This document shows positions 1-14,300 of a DNA stretch of 64,000 nt, in pieces. Position numbers and translations under genes: made by a program. Position 1 is the stretch's first letter; the number at the start of each line of letters is the position of its first letter. The stretch covers positions 7,146,001 to 7,210,000 of the forward strand of contig NC_090952.1 in the NCBI RefSeq assembly GCF_040807025.1, written 5' to 3'. This DNA is from Struthio camelus. Taxonomy: Eukaryota > Chordata > Aves > Struthioniformes > Struthionidae. The notes beneath the pieces were generated by a model, which saw nothing but the letters and a program-made list of their open reading frames with translations, searched no databases and was not told where the DNA came from.

Positions 1-2365
1 TTACCAGCATCGACAGTTCACTTGATTGTTAACAATTAATTAACAGTTCACTTTGAATTGTCAGGAATAATTGTTCAATGCATATGGTATTTCCTTGTAA
101 CTCCTTTCATTCGTGCTAGACCTTTTCTCTTGGTGAGGTAGTAGCGTTTCAAACCTTCTAACAGCTTCATTTGTACTAGTCTGTTAAAAGCGCAGTTGCC
201 AACTGCAAAATAGCCAGCTAGCTGCCCTTCCCTCTGTTCCTGCAGCTCCTGAGAACACAGTTTTCCAATGCCCATGGGAAAACTTTGCAATATAGAGCAT
301 TACTGAGAGAAAGCAGATATTCAATACACAGGACCCAGATCAGAACCGGTTGGTCCAACACTCTTCTATCCCGGCTTCAAGGGATATGAATAAAACTGCA
401 TCTGACTCCAAGCCCACCAAGGGGATTGCAAAACAAAGTTTATCTGGAGTCACTTGCCAAACGATCACTCTGGGGTATGATGGCTGTAATTTAGAACCAG
501 AGAAAATATGGGAAATGATCTTGAGATCAACTGAAAAATGTTAATGTGAATCTACGTGGAACAAAATACCAACTAGAGTTCAGTGATCTCTCTGGCTGGA
601 AAGGTTGAGGGAAGTAGTGGCTGCCTTCATAAATTCTGTTTAATGTCAAGTATAACTGTGTCTAAACAAAGGTTATTCCCTCACAATCGGAGCAGCCCAC
701 ACTGGCCAGGATGCTGGATGTCTAACAGCACATTACCATATCAGTAGACACCGAAATCACAGACACAGTTTTATGACTTTATTGCAGGATCTGGGAGTTG
801 CAAAACATCTGGGTTGTCCTAGAAAAAGCTCTTTTCCAAATGCACAATATTTCACTAATGATCAGACACCTAGAGCAGAATGCTGCAGCCTGGCCTCTAG
901 GGTCTGCTTTGCCTTGCCTTTGCTCCACTTTGAGAGTGGTTATTTCTAGCAGCGGGCTCGCTTCCGATTTATACCGCGAGTAGATCAGAATCATGCCCGT
1001 AGCAGGTTAAATAGCACTGTCCCTAGAGATCGTGTCCTGTAGCTCAGAGGGACGAGCTTCTGGTTGCAAAGCTCAGTGGCAGCCCTGCCTTCCAGGTGAA
1101 CTTGCACAGCGTCTGCCACTGAGAGGACATTTGTTTAGGAAAGACGAGCTGCACCTGGGCTGTGAAAGTAGAGGGAGAGACTCGCCAGACAGAGGAGGCC
1201 CAGGGCCAGATTCAGCTCTGCGGTTACCAGTGTGACGCTGGAGTAACTGCCCTGATGCCTGCCCTCTTCACCTGCTCTGTGACCCCAAATCAGCCTGGCC
1301 AGTCCTTGGACAGTGTCCATCAGAGTCGTCTTCGGAAGCACACACGGACAGACTGGGAGTCGACCAGCCAAATTCCTGTTCCTCTCCCAGAAATGCGCAG
1401 GCTGGAGAGCCAATGGCAGGAGTAACCTTTGAACTCATGCACATTTTTACAACAGTTGTTTTAAGATCGTCCCACCAGCCCCCTCTCCTCTTGGGTTGGG
1501 TTTGCCCTGCTCAGTCAGATCCACGGGGCCAGGCTGGCCCTGCGTGGTGCTGGGCTTCCCTGGCCCTGGTGGCTTTGGGAGGGACGTCCGTTCAGCTTTT
1601 TAGAAGGGGTAGGGAAACATTGCACCCTGTATGAGCCTTCAGCGCGAGCTTCCCACAGAGGGACCCATGCGAGCTCTTAGGTTGCCTGGTACAAAACCCC
1701 AGCCCATCTCCAGCCGGCAAAGCCCTTCAGCATGCGCCTGACTTCACGCACTTTGCCGTGACTTCGGCTAGGGCTTGAAGAGCATTGCTGATGAGGGAGA
1801 GACACAAACACGTACCTCAGCGCTTCCCCAGGATTTAAGCAGTATGTGCTCCTTATATTGCATTTCTGCCTGGGGGTGAACCTGACCCTGAGTGATGCTG
1901 GCCAGAGCAGTGAAAAACAGGGCAGTTTTTCAAAGGCACAAGCTTTCCGTACAGGGCTGGACCCCTTGAGTGCCAGCTGTTTTGTACAGGAATCTCTGTA
2001 AAGTCAAGAAAGGAATCATATAAAGGAGAGGTTCGTGGGGCTGGGCCCATTGCCTTCTGTCATATCTGCTTCCCTGGGAACAAGGACATTTCAGAATAAT
2101 CAGGACAGCAAATTATTTTTTATTTATTGTTTATTATTAACTGTTTTCATTAGCCTTTTCACGTGACTGGGTAAGTTGATCTCAAAGGAAAATGTACAAT
2201 TACCATTCAATTATGGTTAAATAAAGCCCCTACAATGCACTTTATGAACAAGTGAAAACAAATCAATGCTGTTATTGCACTGTATCTCTATCGTGTATAA
2301 TATTATACATTCATCTGTAAGAGTAATTTATTTTTATTACTGTAAATAAAACTGTTAAAGTGATT
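1..2365 (+). other. possible 3' UTR of a plus-strand gene lying left of the window
   Basis: Plus-strand AATAAA signals at 2220-2225 and 2345-2350 close an AT-rich tract (2100-2360) with several ATTTA/TTTATT AU-rich-type motifs, typical of a terminal 3' UTR. No coding exon is recognisable in 1-2100. By chicken synteny the neighbour of WAVE4 on this side would be the USP-like gene (UspL), but no coding sequence here confirms it. Confidence 0.3.
2345..2350 (+). promoter_or_regulatory. candidate polyadenylation signal AATAAA
   Basis: Second of two plus-strand AATAAA hexamers 125 bases apart (the first at 2220-2225) in an AT-rich tract. It would be the distal cleavage signal of the proposed left-hand gene. 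Confidence 0.35.
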
Positions 2366-5300
2366 TGTCAAGAGACTATCCAAAAATGGGGGGAGAGGGT
2401 GTTAAAATTAAAACATTTGAAGGTCTGGGTGCTCGTCCCAGGTATGTGCCATCTTCTTTGTGTCTGTGTTTTTCTTTCAGCTGAGGTCATGCCTGGGCAA
2501 GGGGCATCAGCACAGCCACTTAATTCTCACAGCCTTCCTACAGGGCTCATTGCGCCCGCCAGCCCTGGCGGTTGGCCTCTGTGTGCCCCTGACTATGTGT
2601 CCATGGGGCACGGTGGCAGCTTTGCAGGATGGCAGCATCCCCCTGTGAGGAGCCCGCAGTCACAAGGGAGAGTCTGAGAAGGGCAGAGCCTTTGGCGGCC
2701 ACCCTAGGGGCGGGGGCAAGGGGGAAACCTTGGTATCTGGGACCAAGATAAAAGCTGTCACCTCCGAAATCCCTGAGAGAGCAAATAAGATGGATCTGGA
2801 GAGGAGGTGGGTGGCAGCATCTCTGCTCCTGGGAGAAGACCCACAGACATCACAAGTGGTGGGGAGCACCCGAGGGTTTCATAAAGCCCAAAGAGAGTAC
2901 CTGGGGCAGGCTGAGGGGTATCCTCTTGTCTTGATGGGAAGTCAACAGGGCGACTCTGAATCCCGCAGCCCTCGGAGGAGGACTTGGCTGGGACAGTCGG
3001 CCGAGCCACTCCGCCAACACCAGGCCGATGGTGGCAGGAGTCCCAGGTACTTGGGTGGGCACTTCTGTGTTGCTGTTTCATGGCCACTGGGCCCCAGTGG
3101 CCATGGCCTAAAATCAGACACCAGCTTCTCACCAGCTCCACTGTCTTGTGCCATCATGGATGGGGTGTAAACACATCTGGGGGCAGATATGTCTCAGTCT
3201 GTGGATTTGCCTCAGGGTTCCCATGAATTTGACGACCTGAACCCAGCAAGGCTCATGCAGTCCCTCGCCACCTGGGCAACCTGCTGCCCCAGCCTTCCCC
3301 AGGCTGCAACAGGCTCAGCCCCAGCCTCAGCACCAGCAGTCCGTGGGAATAAACCCCGTGGGAAAGGCTGCCTTTCCCACACCTATCCCACAGCTTCCCG
3401 CCCCCTCAGCTGGGTGCTGGGCATTAAGAGCAGGGTGTTTGGTGCTCTGCCCCTTTCTGCAACTCAGCATGGCCAGTCAGGTGTGTTATTTTCATGTTTA
3501 GATGAACTTTTACTAGTCTGGAATTTCCTCTATCTACCAAAGGGAGGAAAAGGAGCAAAAAGCAAGATATTAGCGAGCCACCATCAATTTAGCAGGAGAG
3601 AGGAGAAAAATCTGGTGACAGACCAAACCCCAGGGAGATGGGGAGGAAATCAGTGCCCAGGCAAGCAAAGAGGGAGAAGCAACTAATGCATCTGCCTGAC
3701 CCGTTGCCCACGTGAACGAGTGAAAGCCCCCATGGCCAAGGCCCTTAAAGACAGGGGAAGGCAGAGGAGAGCGTGCAGCTAATTGGCCCCAGAGCAGCTA
3801 GAACAAATGTGGGTTTTCCCTGACCTGGGGTCTTTGTTTCCACTGGGATCACAACAAGCCGGTCGAGTGTAAAAGTTGCTCGAGCCATTTAGAACATAGG
3901 TAGGGAAAGAAAGAAAAAGTGGTAGGAGTAAGCGCTGGGCTCTTGCCTGCCTTGACTCAGCTTCTTAAATGGGTGGCTGAGAAGCAGCCGGGGCTCGGTG
4001 CCGGGGCAGCACCAGCCCTGGAGGATGGATGTGCTTCCCCGCTCGTCGCTGCTGCCTGCCGTCCCGCACAGGGAGCTCCCTGGTGAACGGCCGGGGGCTG
4101 TGCCGGCTCGGACCCTGCTTCTCCCACTGCTACAACTCAGGATTTAATTTGTTTTCATGCCTTTAGGCTGCTGGTAACGGTGACCTCAGAGGATGTTAGG
4201 AGCGGTGGCATAGAGGGCTCTCAATGCACCGCTCCCTGCTGCAGCTCTGCCAAACCCGGTGGCAGCCCCTGGGGGATCTTTGAGAGCTGCTTCTGCCAAA
4301 CTAGGGGTTATAGACATCACGTTTTTTATTGCCTCTTCTCTCTCTCTCCCTCTTCTGGGAATAATAAGAGAAAAATGAGTATCATGGGGCTGTTAATTCC
4401 TCTGGTTTTACTCAAAGTAAATGGACTCAAGAAGGGCAGACTGACAGAAAGCCAAAATGCAATATACTTTAACCTCTTAAAATCTTTATTTTTTATTTTT
4501 ATTTTTAATTAGCACATGCATAAAGTGTCAACAGTTTGGGATTATGTTGTATGACATTTTTTAACAAATGCAGTTACAAGCAGTGTTTCAGATCTTTGCA
4601 GGTTTCCTCTCTACCCTGTACAGAAGAAAGTTCACTTTGCCACCAAGACTGTTCCTACCTACCTTTCATAGTGTCAAGACAGGCGGAACCCACAACACTG
4701 GGGAGAAATACACTTGTTCACATTTAGCAACTGTACAGTAGATAGATACAAGCAGCAACATATACTCACCTACTGACTAAGTGCACGTGGTTAAAAGACC
4801 CCATTAGACAGTGAACTTTTTTTTTTTAAATATCAACTATATAATAATGGAAATCGAGTCGTATCTCGTGACATGTGCTCCCTTTCGTGGGAGAGATGCC
4901 TCTCTCTCCTGCCAGTTGCTTCGATCAAATGGCAAGTCAATGGAAATTAGGGTAATACTTCCTCCGGAGTTAAAGAATGAGCGTGTTGTGTGAGCTGGGG
5001 AGCATCGCGGCAGCCCCGCCGGCTCTCGGGGTTTGCGGTGGTCCCAGGGGCCCTCCGAGAGGGCAGCTGCAAGGTGCCGTAGGCTGGCACATCCCGAAAT
5101 GCTGCTTGTTGCCTCCTGCCGACACCTTGCCTGAACCTCCAGCCAGGTCAGGACCAGGCTACAGGGGAACGAGTCCTCTGTTTTAGGAGGATCACCCTAC
5201 CCACCACCCCTCTTTCCCTGCCGTACCATGGGGACCACAGTCCCCAGCTCGCAGCTGTTGAATTTGGGTACCCAGTCTGCTTTTTGGGGTGTCTGAGTTG

Positions 5301-8300
5301 CTCCCAGCCCAGCCTGGGCTAGCTGTGATTGCTGCACGCTGGCTGGGTGCAGGGAACCAGAGATGACCTTCACCTGGCTTTACTGCCCCCAAAATTAAGG
5401 CTCCCGTAGTGCCCAGCCTCATGCAGAGGCAGCAATGTTGATACAGATGGGGGATGAAAACCTCAGAGCATGATGCAGCCCAAGGACACCCTGTCCTGCC
5501 ACTGCATTTTGCATCACCCCGCTGAACTCGCAGTGCTACAGGCAAGCTGGGACAGGAGGAGGAAGAGGAGGAGGAGGAGGAGCAAGGCTCCCCTGCCCGA
5601 ATGGTGCCCCTGAACACAACGTGACTGTGCTGTGCAGGTGTAAATTTTCGCCTCGAGATGTACCATTGCCAGAGCAGGTTTTGCTTGGGTTAGCCAAGAT
5701 CACGGTGATGGCTGCTGGCAAAACGGCCTCCGTGCAGCCGCGGGGGCAAACGCCCTGTCCACAGTCTGCAGGGAAGGACGAGCTGCAGTCGGTACCTGTA
5801 TGGTGCTGGGGTTGAGGGGGGTACACATTTTCCCCCAGGTGAGGGCATGCTAAAATTATATCACCAGCATCCGAAATGCTCAGATCTCAGCCCCTCTCCC
5901 TTTCCCACCCAGGCCTGCTCTCTCAGAGAGAAACGCAGCAGACCTTGGCAATCAGGGCTGGGACGAGGAGGCGCAGAGATGCCGAGGGGTCCCCCGAGCC
6001 CCTTTCGCAGCGGTTCCTCCGTGCTGTGGGCCTGGGAGTAAGAGCACAGCAGCTTCCCCGCCGGCGACAGCGGCTGGGTTGGAGCCACTGAGCAGCCCGT
6101 AGGTGGCAAAAGCCCCAGACTTTTGTCTGCTATGACCATGTGAAGTCACCTGGTAGGAAACAGGAGCCTATACCTCCAGGCTCCATGCTCCTCGGAAATG
6201 CAATGGAGATGTCCATAAAAGGCACTTGTATCAATAATGAGTTCCAATACAGCTGCATTTCCACTTTCCTTCCTACATAAACACAAGACTGGAGCGCCCG
6301 CGTGTGACACAGAGCAGCCTTTCATTATAAGGGAAGCAAGGAGGAAAAAAAAATCGAGAACGAAGTTTCATAATAAACGCGCGCCATGGGAATATTTTGT
6401 TTCAGATTTCCCTGGGCACATCAAGCCACCTAAACATGAAGAAAGTCTATTAAGTTGGGGAGCCACCAGACTTGAAACACTCCAAAAAAATAGATTTCAG
6501 AGAAAATAGTGGATTCACTTTGCTGTTGTTGGGTTTTTTTTTTCTATTCTGCTTCAATCTGAGATGAAAGGCAACACAAAGAGAGGTCCATTTGTGAAAA
6601 ACTAGCCAGAACTAAATGTAAATCTGAAAATTTTCAGTATAAAAATATTTTAGGGGGAGGGAAGGGGGGAGATCAATGCTTGTAACAGTATGATCTTTGG
6701 AGACACTGAGGGACTGTGCTGAAGATGCCTCTTCCAGCACCACCACATCTGCAAGGCCTGAGCTAACCAGAAGCTGCACCACCACCCGGGCCTCTCTGAG
6801 AGCACCAGATTTCTCCCCCCTGCACCACACTCACAGCCTGACTCGAATTCCCTGATGGGCTATCGGGAAAGCTCAAGTGCCCGCGCTGAGCTTCTGTGCC
6901 GGGACGAGCGTGCCGGGCGGCTCAGCACGAGGGCTAGCAGCAACCCCTGGAGATGCAACAAGAGCAAGAGGGAGAACTTGGATACGTTACCCGCTACCCT
7001 GGGACTTTCTTCCCTTTAACAAAGGTATGGAGAGCGCAGGCGGCTTACTGCGACACACCGTTTGCTCATCCTGCCTGAAACCGCATGCTCCCTGCCTCTG
7101 CATTTCCCTCAGGTCTCACATGCTCGCCAACCTCCTTCCCGTCCGCTTTCCACCAGAGAGCATCAGCTCAGAAACCAGTGCCAGCACAGTGGAGAGTCAC
7201 AACTGCTATTAAAACTGCCAGCTTCTGGATCCAAGGGGATCCACGCGGGGAGAAACCATCCAGCAAAGGTGGCTCATCCAGTCTTACTCAGCCCTGCTAG
7301 GACCAAGGAAACCTCAGCTTCAGCTCTGCCCCCTTAATGCCCTGAAGAAGTGGAGATATCCCGCAAGTCTTGCTACTACCTGGGACATCGCTGTCAAACA
7401 AGGAAACAAACCTCCAGGAAGCCATGAGCTCCCCCAAGAGCTGCTCTCAGGGTCCCCATGACGGCCGCTAAGTGGAGCTGAGCCAGCACAAGCCTGAACA
7501 CCACGTCTGTCTCGCACAAGTCCTATTTTGAAAAGCAACATAGCACGAAAGTAGGGACCCATCTGACTTCTACCCTTCCTGGTGTCCCCCTCGCTGCTCC
7601 TGACCAGCCTCTCCAAAGCAGCAGCCGCTCAAACCTGGTGAAGAGTCCCGTGTGGTTAGAAAAGATGACTTTTTGGCTCTTCAAGTAATTTTTAATGCTT
7701 GTCCCTGCAATCAGCAGAATACGAATTGCATGTAAAGTGCTCTGGAAATATCTTCCCTGCAGTATAAGAAAACTCCTGCAGCACAGGAGAAGAGAAATAT
7801 GTATATAGATGCAGGCTACATAAAGGATTTTGCTCACCTTTGTATAAGGATAAATGCTGAGACATTCCCTATTTCCAAACTCTGATTTATAGCAATAGCA
7901 CCTTTCATCCTCAAAGCTCAAAGCACCTCAGCAGAAATCAGCAAGTCCTCAACGCACATCACAGCTACTTCCTCAGGCTCAAAGTCCACTTTGCTTTTAG
8001 GATAAGAATTTTAGGAGTCTTTTTTCACAACAAGTGATTTTCTATTTGATAAATGTTCCTAGCTGAAGTATCAGGAACACATAACAGGTAAAAACCAACG
8101 GGATTTGAAAACGATGAGCTGGGGTTGGACCTTCTGAGAGAAGGCACTTCCTAAAATGGCAGGAGGCCAATCTACCTGTTGAGTCATAGTCTGATGTGCT
8201 GTTTGTTCCAGTCTTATTTCCCCACTGTTTATAAACCAGTTTTTGAAAGTGGTTATGGAGACAGCTGCTCCATTTTTTGGTGGCCACCTGGACAGGAATG

Positions 8301-11300
8301 TTGGGTCTGATTTTCCTTCAGGCTGGAGACTCACAGCTCCAGCTGAAGGAGACCAAACAGCTAGGTCCTTCTGGAAATCATATGTAAGCTTTTGGGACAG
8401 GGACCCCCTCAGTGGAGCTACCCCAAATCAACGGATAGTTTTCAAAGGTGTTGGCCTTAACCTGACAGAGCAGTTTGCAAACTGCAATCTGTGGACCATC
8501 AACCGTCTCTAAGGAATGGGTTGCTGGAGCCCCTGCCTTCTTCCTATTGAAACACTTCAGGAACAGCCACACACGTTCACTTCCCTGCAGCTGCTTCACA
8601 TCTTTCCCTCTCAGGTGTTCATTCTGGAGTAAAGTTAATCCTTATTGTATATGAGGCTCACAGCACAATCAGAAAAGGGGCAGTAAGTCTAAGGGAGCAC
8701 AGAATCAAACAGCAGCGTCTGATCGGCAACACTGAGGCTGCAAGCTACCAGGGTAGATTTGGAAGCAATAACATTGCAAGCCAAGGAAGGGGATCAGGCA
8801 AAATCCTAGAACTGTGGACACAGCAGGCCAGAAGGGACCCCTGTGGGCACCACCACCACCCCCGGCCCAGCACAGGGCGACTGATAGTGCTCCTCTCGGG
8901 TGTTCGTCTACCCAGTTCTCCAAGACTTGCCATAACGGAGACTAGAACCTATTCCACTGCTTCTCTGTCCTTCCCTTTAGAAGGCTTTCCCTGAGATCTA
9001 ATTTTACTCTTTTCTTTCACAATTTAATCCTACGTTGTTTTGGGCAACATAGACCTGGAGAATAGATTATTCCCCCGCTCCTCATCTCTTTGTAGCAGGT
9101 TTTACATACTTGATGATACTTGATGATGTACAGAATGGCAGGAGCATAACCAGACAGCCCATCCAAGTTGCCAGACTGTTTTATTTCTAGTTTGTTTCCT
9201 CAGTTCTGTCTTAATATTTTTTAAACAGTGAAGTGCCAGAGTTACCATAAGGCAGAAAGGCCCATCAGGGCCAACCCTGTCCCCTGAAGTTGCCTGCAAC
9301 CATGGAAAAGGTGAGGTGGAGGATTCATTTCACACCCTCTAAGGATCACAAGCCACCAAACACAAGAGCCTTCAGCAGATTTATGCACCGTCCTGCTAAG
9401 AGCAAAAGGCTATTGTGGTACCTATGGTCGCTGTTCTGGAAAGCTGGCTGGTGAGCCATCCATGAGAAGATACGCATTAGGAGAGATATCTGTGGAAAGG
9501 GGAAGGCTAAGAATTTTTGATCTATCATCAGGTAGCATTACACAGACCTCTGTGGCTGTACCAATGCAGGACGAAGAGGTTAGTCCTGACAATGGGACAT
9601 CAGCACTGCTTTCAAGGGATGCCTTGGCCAAGCACGTGCCATCTGGGTCTTACCTGCATGTTTCCTGAAGTGACAGCCCATCCTCTTGCCCGTGCTGCTG
9701 CACTGTCTCCCTTAGCCTTCGGTCCCTGTGATAAAGCCAGAATTTCCCTCACAAGAGAACAACCCCTTTAGGGCAGATCACAGTGTGCCTCCTCCTATTC
9801 AGTTTGTGAGCGTGGTATACTGAAGCCTTTGGGGCAAACCACCCACTGGAATCCATGACCACTTGTCCTCAGCAAAACACAGGTACAATTTTCACCTGGA
9901 GAAAGTGAAGCCTGAGTGAGTGATCCTAAAAAACCTGGAGTTTGTTAAAGGACAATCAGATTCACCAAAAGAAAACCTTCTGGGTCTCAAAAAGACTGAA
10001 GCGTATCAAAGTCGAGGCTTATGTGCAAATGCCTGAAGGAAAACTTTTTCTATAAGCTTACAGGGCACCAAACAAATTGCATGGGACAGCTTTAATACCT
10101 AACACCTAGTCGCAGTACCATTCCCGGGTACGTTTCCTGCCACTATAGATGATGTACTATGGTCATCACGAATCAGAATTGCCCTGTCCAGGGTGTGGGT
10201 AAATGGGGAAAGGACCATCCAGGGGAATAGCTGCCTCTTTGAAGAAAAAAAATCAGCACGTCTCCCTGGGGAACCCAGTCTCGCTGCAACATGGGCCACA
10301 AACCTCACATTGGTGGCAGGCAGGCAGTCACGAGGCCCTGCTGCTCCCGTGCTTTGCTCAGGCACTTCTGCGTAGTTACAGTGTAGGGGCAGGAGGACCA
10401 CTGACATGGCCATCAGTGGGGGACACATGCATGGTGCTGATGGGGGGCACCGAGCGAGGGGCTGCTACCACTACTTGAAGGGGCACTGTTCTCAAGGTCC
10501 CAATGCCCAGGCGAGTCACTCCTGCAATGACGACCACAGGAGAGGGTAAATTCATGGGTATGTAAGTGATTGAGCAGTTGTGTCTTCTAAAGTGCAGTGC
10601 AGGTTATATGGTCTTTGCTGTAAACCGTAAGCTCATCAGGACAGAGTCCTTCCTTGCCCTTTTATTTTTGTCCACAAAGTGACATGCCAACCTATAATAC
10701 CTTACCCCTAATTAACAACAACAACTACAAAAAAACAGTAATCATGGTGAAAATAACAACATACGCTCCCCTTGCCAACATCTAGTGCCGAAGGACATTG
10801 TCCTCTTCACTGTGTGGACTGGGAGAGCTTTCCACCAGAGAGGCCCAGTAACGCGTATGTCTTTCCCCATGGCATGCTGCGACCGGATGGTCTCCCCTGG
10901 GCTCACCATGCTCAATCCTCAGGGACATATCATGGTGAGAGAGACTGATCTGCTCCTGCCGGACATGCAGCTCTGGAAAATGTCCACCAAAATGTCATCT
11001 CCAAAGCTACAGACTGTCTCCCTTATATGAAGCTCTGGGGAGTTTACTGTTAAAGCTAACGTGTTAATCCAGGCTCTGTGGCCAGGGACTGCTGTGACGT
11101 CTGCAGAGTCAGGCCCACTGTTACACAGCGCTCACTCCCCAGTGACCTGAATTGTCACCTGTGTTACAGAAATAACTGCATTTAAATGGAAAAGCAGGAC
11201 CAGACTTAAAAATAGGAGAAGGCGTCTCCTTGCTAAAATACACAGCTTCTGTTTAGACTTTCCGGTGTCTTAAAAGAGAGACAGAGACAGAAGAGCTGCA

Positions 11301-14300
11301 GGGAGGAAGTTTGAGGGCGTTTACGTGGAGGGAGCTCTCTGGAGACCCCATGCTCAGCGTTACGTTTATCACCAGAATGAAACCTTCACAGGAAAAAATA
11401 GCTGCAAAAGCATGAGACCTCATAGGAAGTGATGCTCACTCTTTCCTAGAACTCCGTCTAGGGTGGAAAGTTAGAAACTCCCCCCCACATTTTTTTTTCT
11501 TTCAGGACACTGACCATCTAAGAGCTACTAGCCTCAAGAGCCAGGTCCAATGCTCACCTAAATTAAGGGGAAGCTGGGATGCAATGCTGGGATGTGAACG
11601 CTGCCAAAACTTTCCCCAATCTTAGCAAAACTTTAGCTGACCAGCCTTCATAACTGACATTAGATCTCACAGGTAATGGACCGATTTACCATCGGAATAG
11701 ATGTCTCTCTAATGTCCCCTTTCAGGTAAATCAGATAGGCGCAAGAGGTTCCTAATGGACCTCATGGACTAGAGGCTTCCGTTCAGATCTACAAGCAGAA
11801 TCAAAACAGCTTATTTATTCTTTCACTGACTCCAGCCTAATTCATTTGTATGCACACAGAATATACTTCCCCCTGTTGGCAATCTTTTATTTATTATTTT
11901 TAATCTATGCCCATAAATTGTCAGGTAGGAAAACGTAGATAAAATGGAAAGGGAAACTCTCAAGAGATAGGTTGGGCTCATTAAATGTTTGGCACTATGT
12001 GATTATCTGTTGGCAATAAAATGCTGTTGCTATATTTTAACATGGAACATGATACCTTAATGTACAGGAGAATCTCCTCAGCCCACTTTTGGTATACTTG
12101 AGAGAGAGGAGCAATTCAATCATCTGTGACCTGAATTGTATTTTTAATGGCTGCCAAGCTAGATAAAATATTTAAATATTCACTTTTATATCAGCCCACA
12201 TGGGGATTTGAGCATTTCAGGTTGTATAACAGAGCATGGCCTACTTTTGGAAGAGTGTACGGAAATAGGCACATATGTACAAAATACTGAGCACGCAGCA
12301 TATGGGTCAAATACTCAGCCAGTGTTAATTAGGATAGCACAGCTAACTGCATCAGAGCTAACCCGATCCAGACCACCTAAGGAGCTGGCGTTATTCGCGT
12401 TTGATTTCATAAGTGACATAGGCAAAAATGGATGAACACACCTAAAACAAAGATGGTCATCCTCGAATGTGGCTGCGTCCCTCAATCAAAGGCAAATGAG
12501 GATGTTCAGGCCGCTAGCAGAGTTGGCCTTGCAGGAAATGGGTATCACCAGATCAGGTGACTCGCAAGGCTACCACGTACATGTCTGCCTCAGGGTGATT
12601 TCAGGTTCCCCTGATAGTCAATGGAGAGCAAGGGGCACTATGATCTGACCAAATACAGATGTCTACTTCAGTACAAAACTAAGTATGTCACTGACTACAC
12701 AGATTACCTCTCCATTGGCTACACAAGAAACCTAGAGCAACAAGCTCAGATGTAGGTATCTCACTGTGGAGGTTACTCTTACATCACTCCCATGCATGGC
12801 ATCAAGATAAGTTCAGTGAAGTCAGAGGAGCCAAGGCAGTTTATATCACTGGAAGAGCTGGATCATTGCATATTCTCAAGCAGTGGGCAACACTGGGAGG
12901 TTATGGTCCTGCTGATTTGCTTTGGAGTTTGGTATATGAAACGGGCTCCTCATTAGGGGATGGGAATTCCCTTAAGCAGAGTGCAAACAGTGTTGACATG
13001 TGCTAGGAGGTCTGAGGGAGGAGAAAATGGTGTGAGAGAATAAGCGCACAAAGAAACAACGGCGACCCCCTGCTCCTCCTGCAGCCATAAGGTTCCTGCC
13101 TGCGCATTCGCTCTGCGAATGTGACCTGGACATAGGGCAGACAAGGCTTGATTTACGTGATTGTCAAGCACTTTGCCATGCAATTGGCACTGACCCTGAC
13201 AATAACATGGTTACATTAACTTACTTACTGCTGTCAACCCCAAACAGAGTGAAATTTTACTGAAGGTGACAGGGAAGTGAGAGGCTACAGGGTCAATCCT
13301 GACCCACCACGTGCCAACGTAGCCAGTCCCACTACAGCCACGGCTCCTGCTTATCACATAGTTTAAGGTGACACACAGAGTGCAACTAGTGCATGAAAAG
13401 AAAAAGGACCCAACCACGACCTGTGGTGCAACCTGAGGAACAGCCCTGGTGCAGGAGCTGCATCCCATGCAAGCAACTCAGAAGAGTCATGTGAGGCTTG
13501 GGCAAGCATCTCCACATCAATGAAGGCTACCAGGATGCTGGCTTTTAGGGGTGCTCAGTGTCTCTCTAATTCCTACCAGGATCAGCTCCACTTCTGAGAA
13601 TCAGAGCAACAAAAGGGGACCTGAAACCATCTTTGCTCCCCAACCTGCAGGGTCTGCTTTTCCCTTCCTCTTGAGGAGGAGCTCTTGTCCCTGAGCCAGC
13701 TGATTTTTGTCTCTTTGACATTTCACAGGAGTTTTGGCATTGATGTCAGTGGGAGACTGCCTGGCAGCAGCCAATCTCTAGGCAAACTCATTGGCCAGAT
13801 TCAAGCACCAGATCATTTAGAGTAAACCAGAGTAAGCCAGAGAAGCTGGTGGAGACACCCAGCTCCAAAACCAGCACAAAGCCAAAGGAAAACCAACCTC
13901 TGGAGTTGTAAGCCAGCGATGGGGCTTGGAGCTGAGCTTGGAGGCCCTGTCAAAGGCAGAAGCCCAGGGTTCCTCATCGCACACTTCTCACTGAGCTGTC
14001 CCATATGTTAGACCACAGGGCACCCACCGTGTATGGAAAGGGACTGCGCCCAGCCTCCTTCAAGGTCCTGGGGGAAGTCTCCTTGCAGCCCTTCTCCTTC
14101 CTGTGCACAGTCACAAAGACACAAGGGGCAATTCAAGTGCCCTTTCCCCCCACTGGTGAGAGACACCCCAGCACCGTCTGAGCCCCACTGTTGGGTCCCC
14201 AAAGCCTACTATGTAGCCTATGGAGCAATGTAACAGATAACGGCAACTGCTACAGCCCTTTACTGTTCTTTTCTCTCTCTTTCACAGGTGCACAAAGTAT

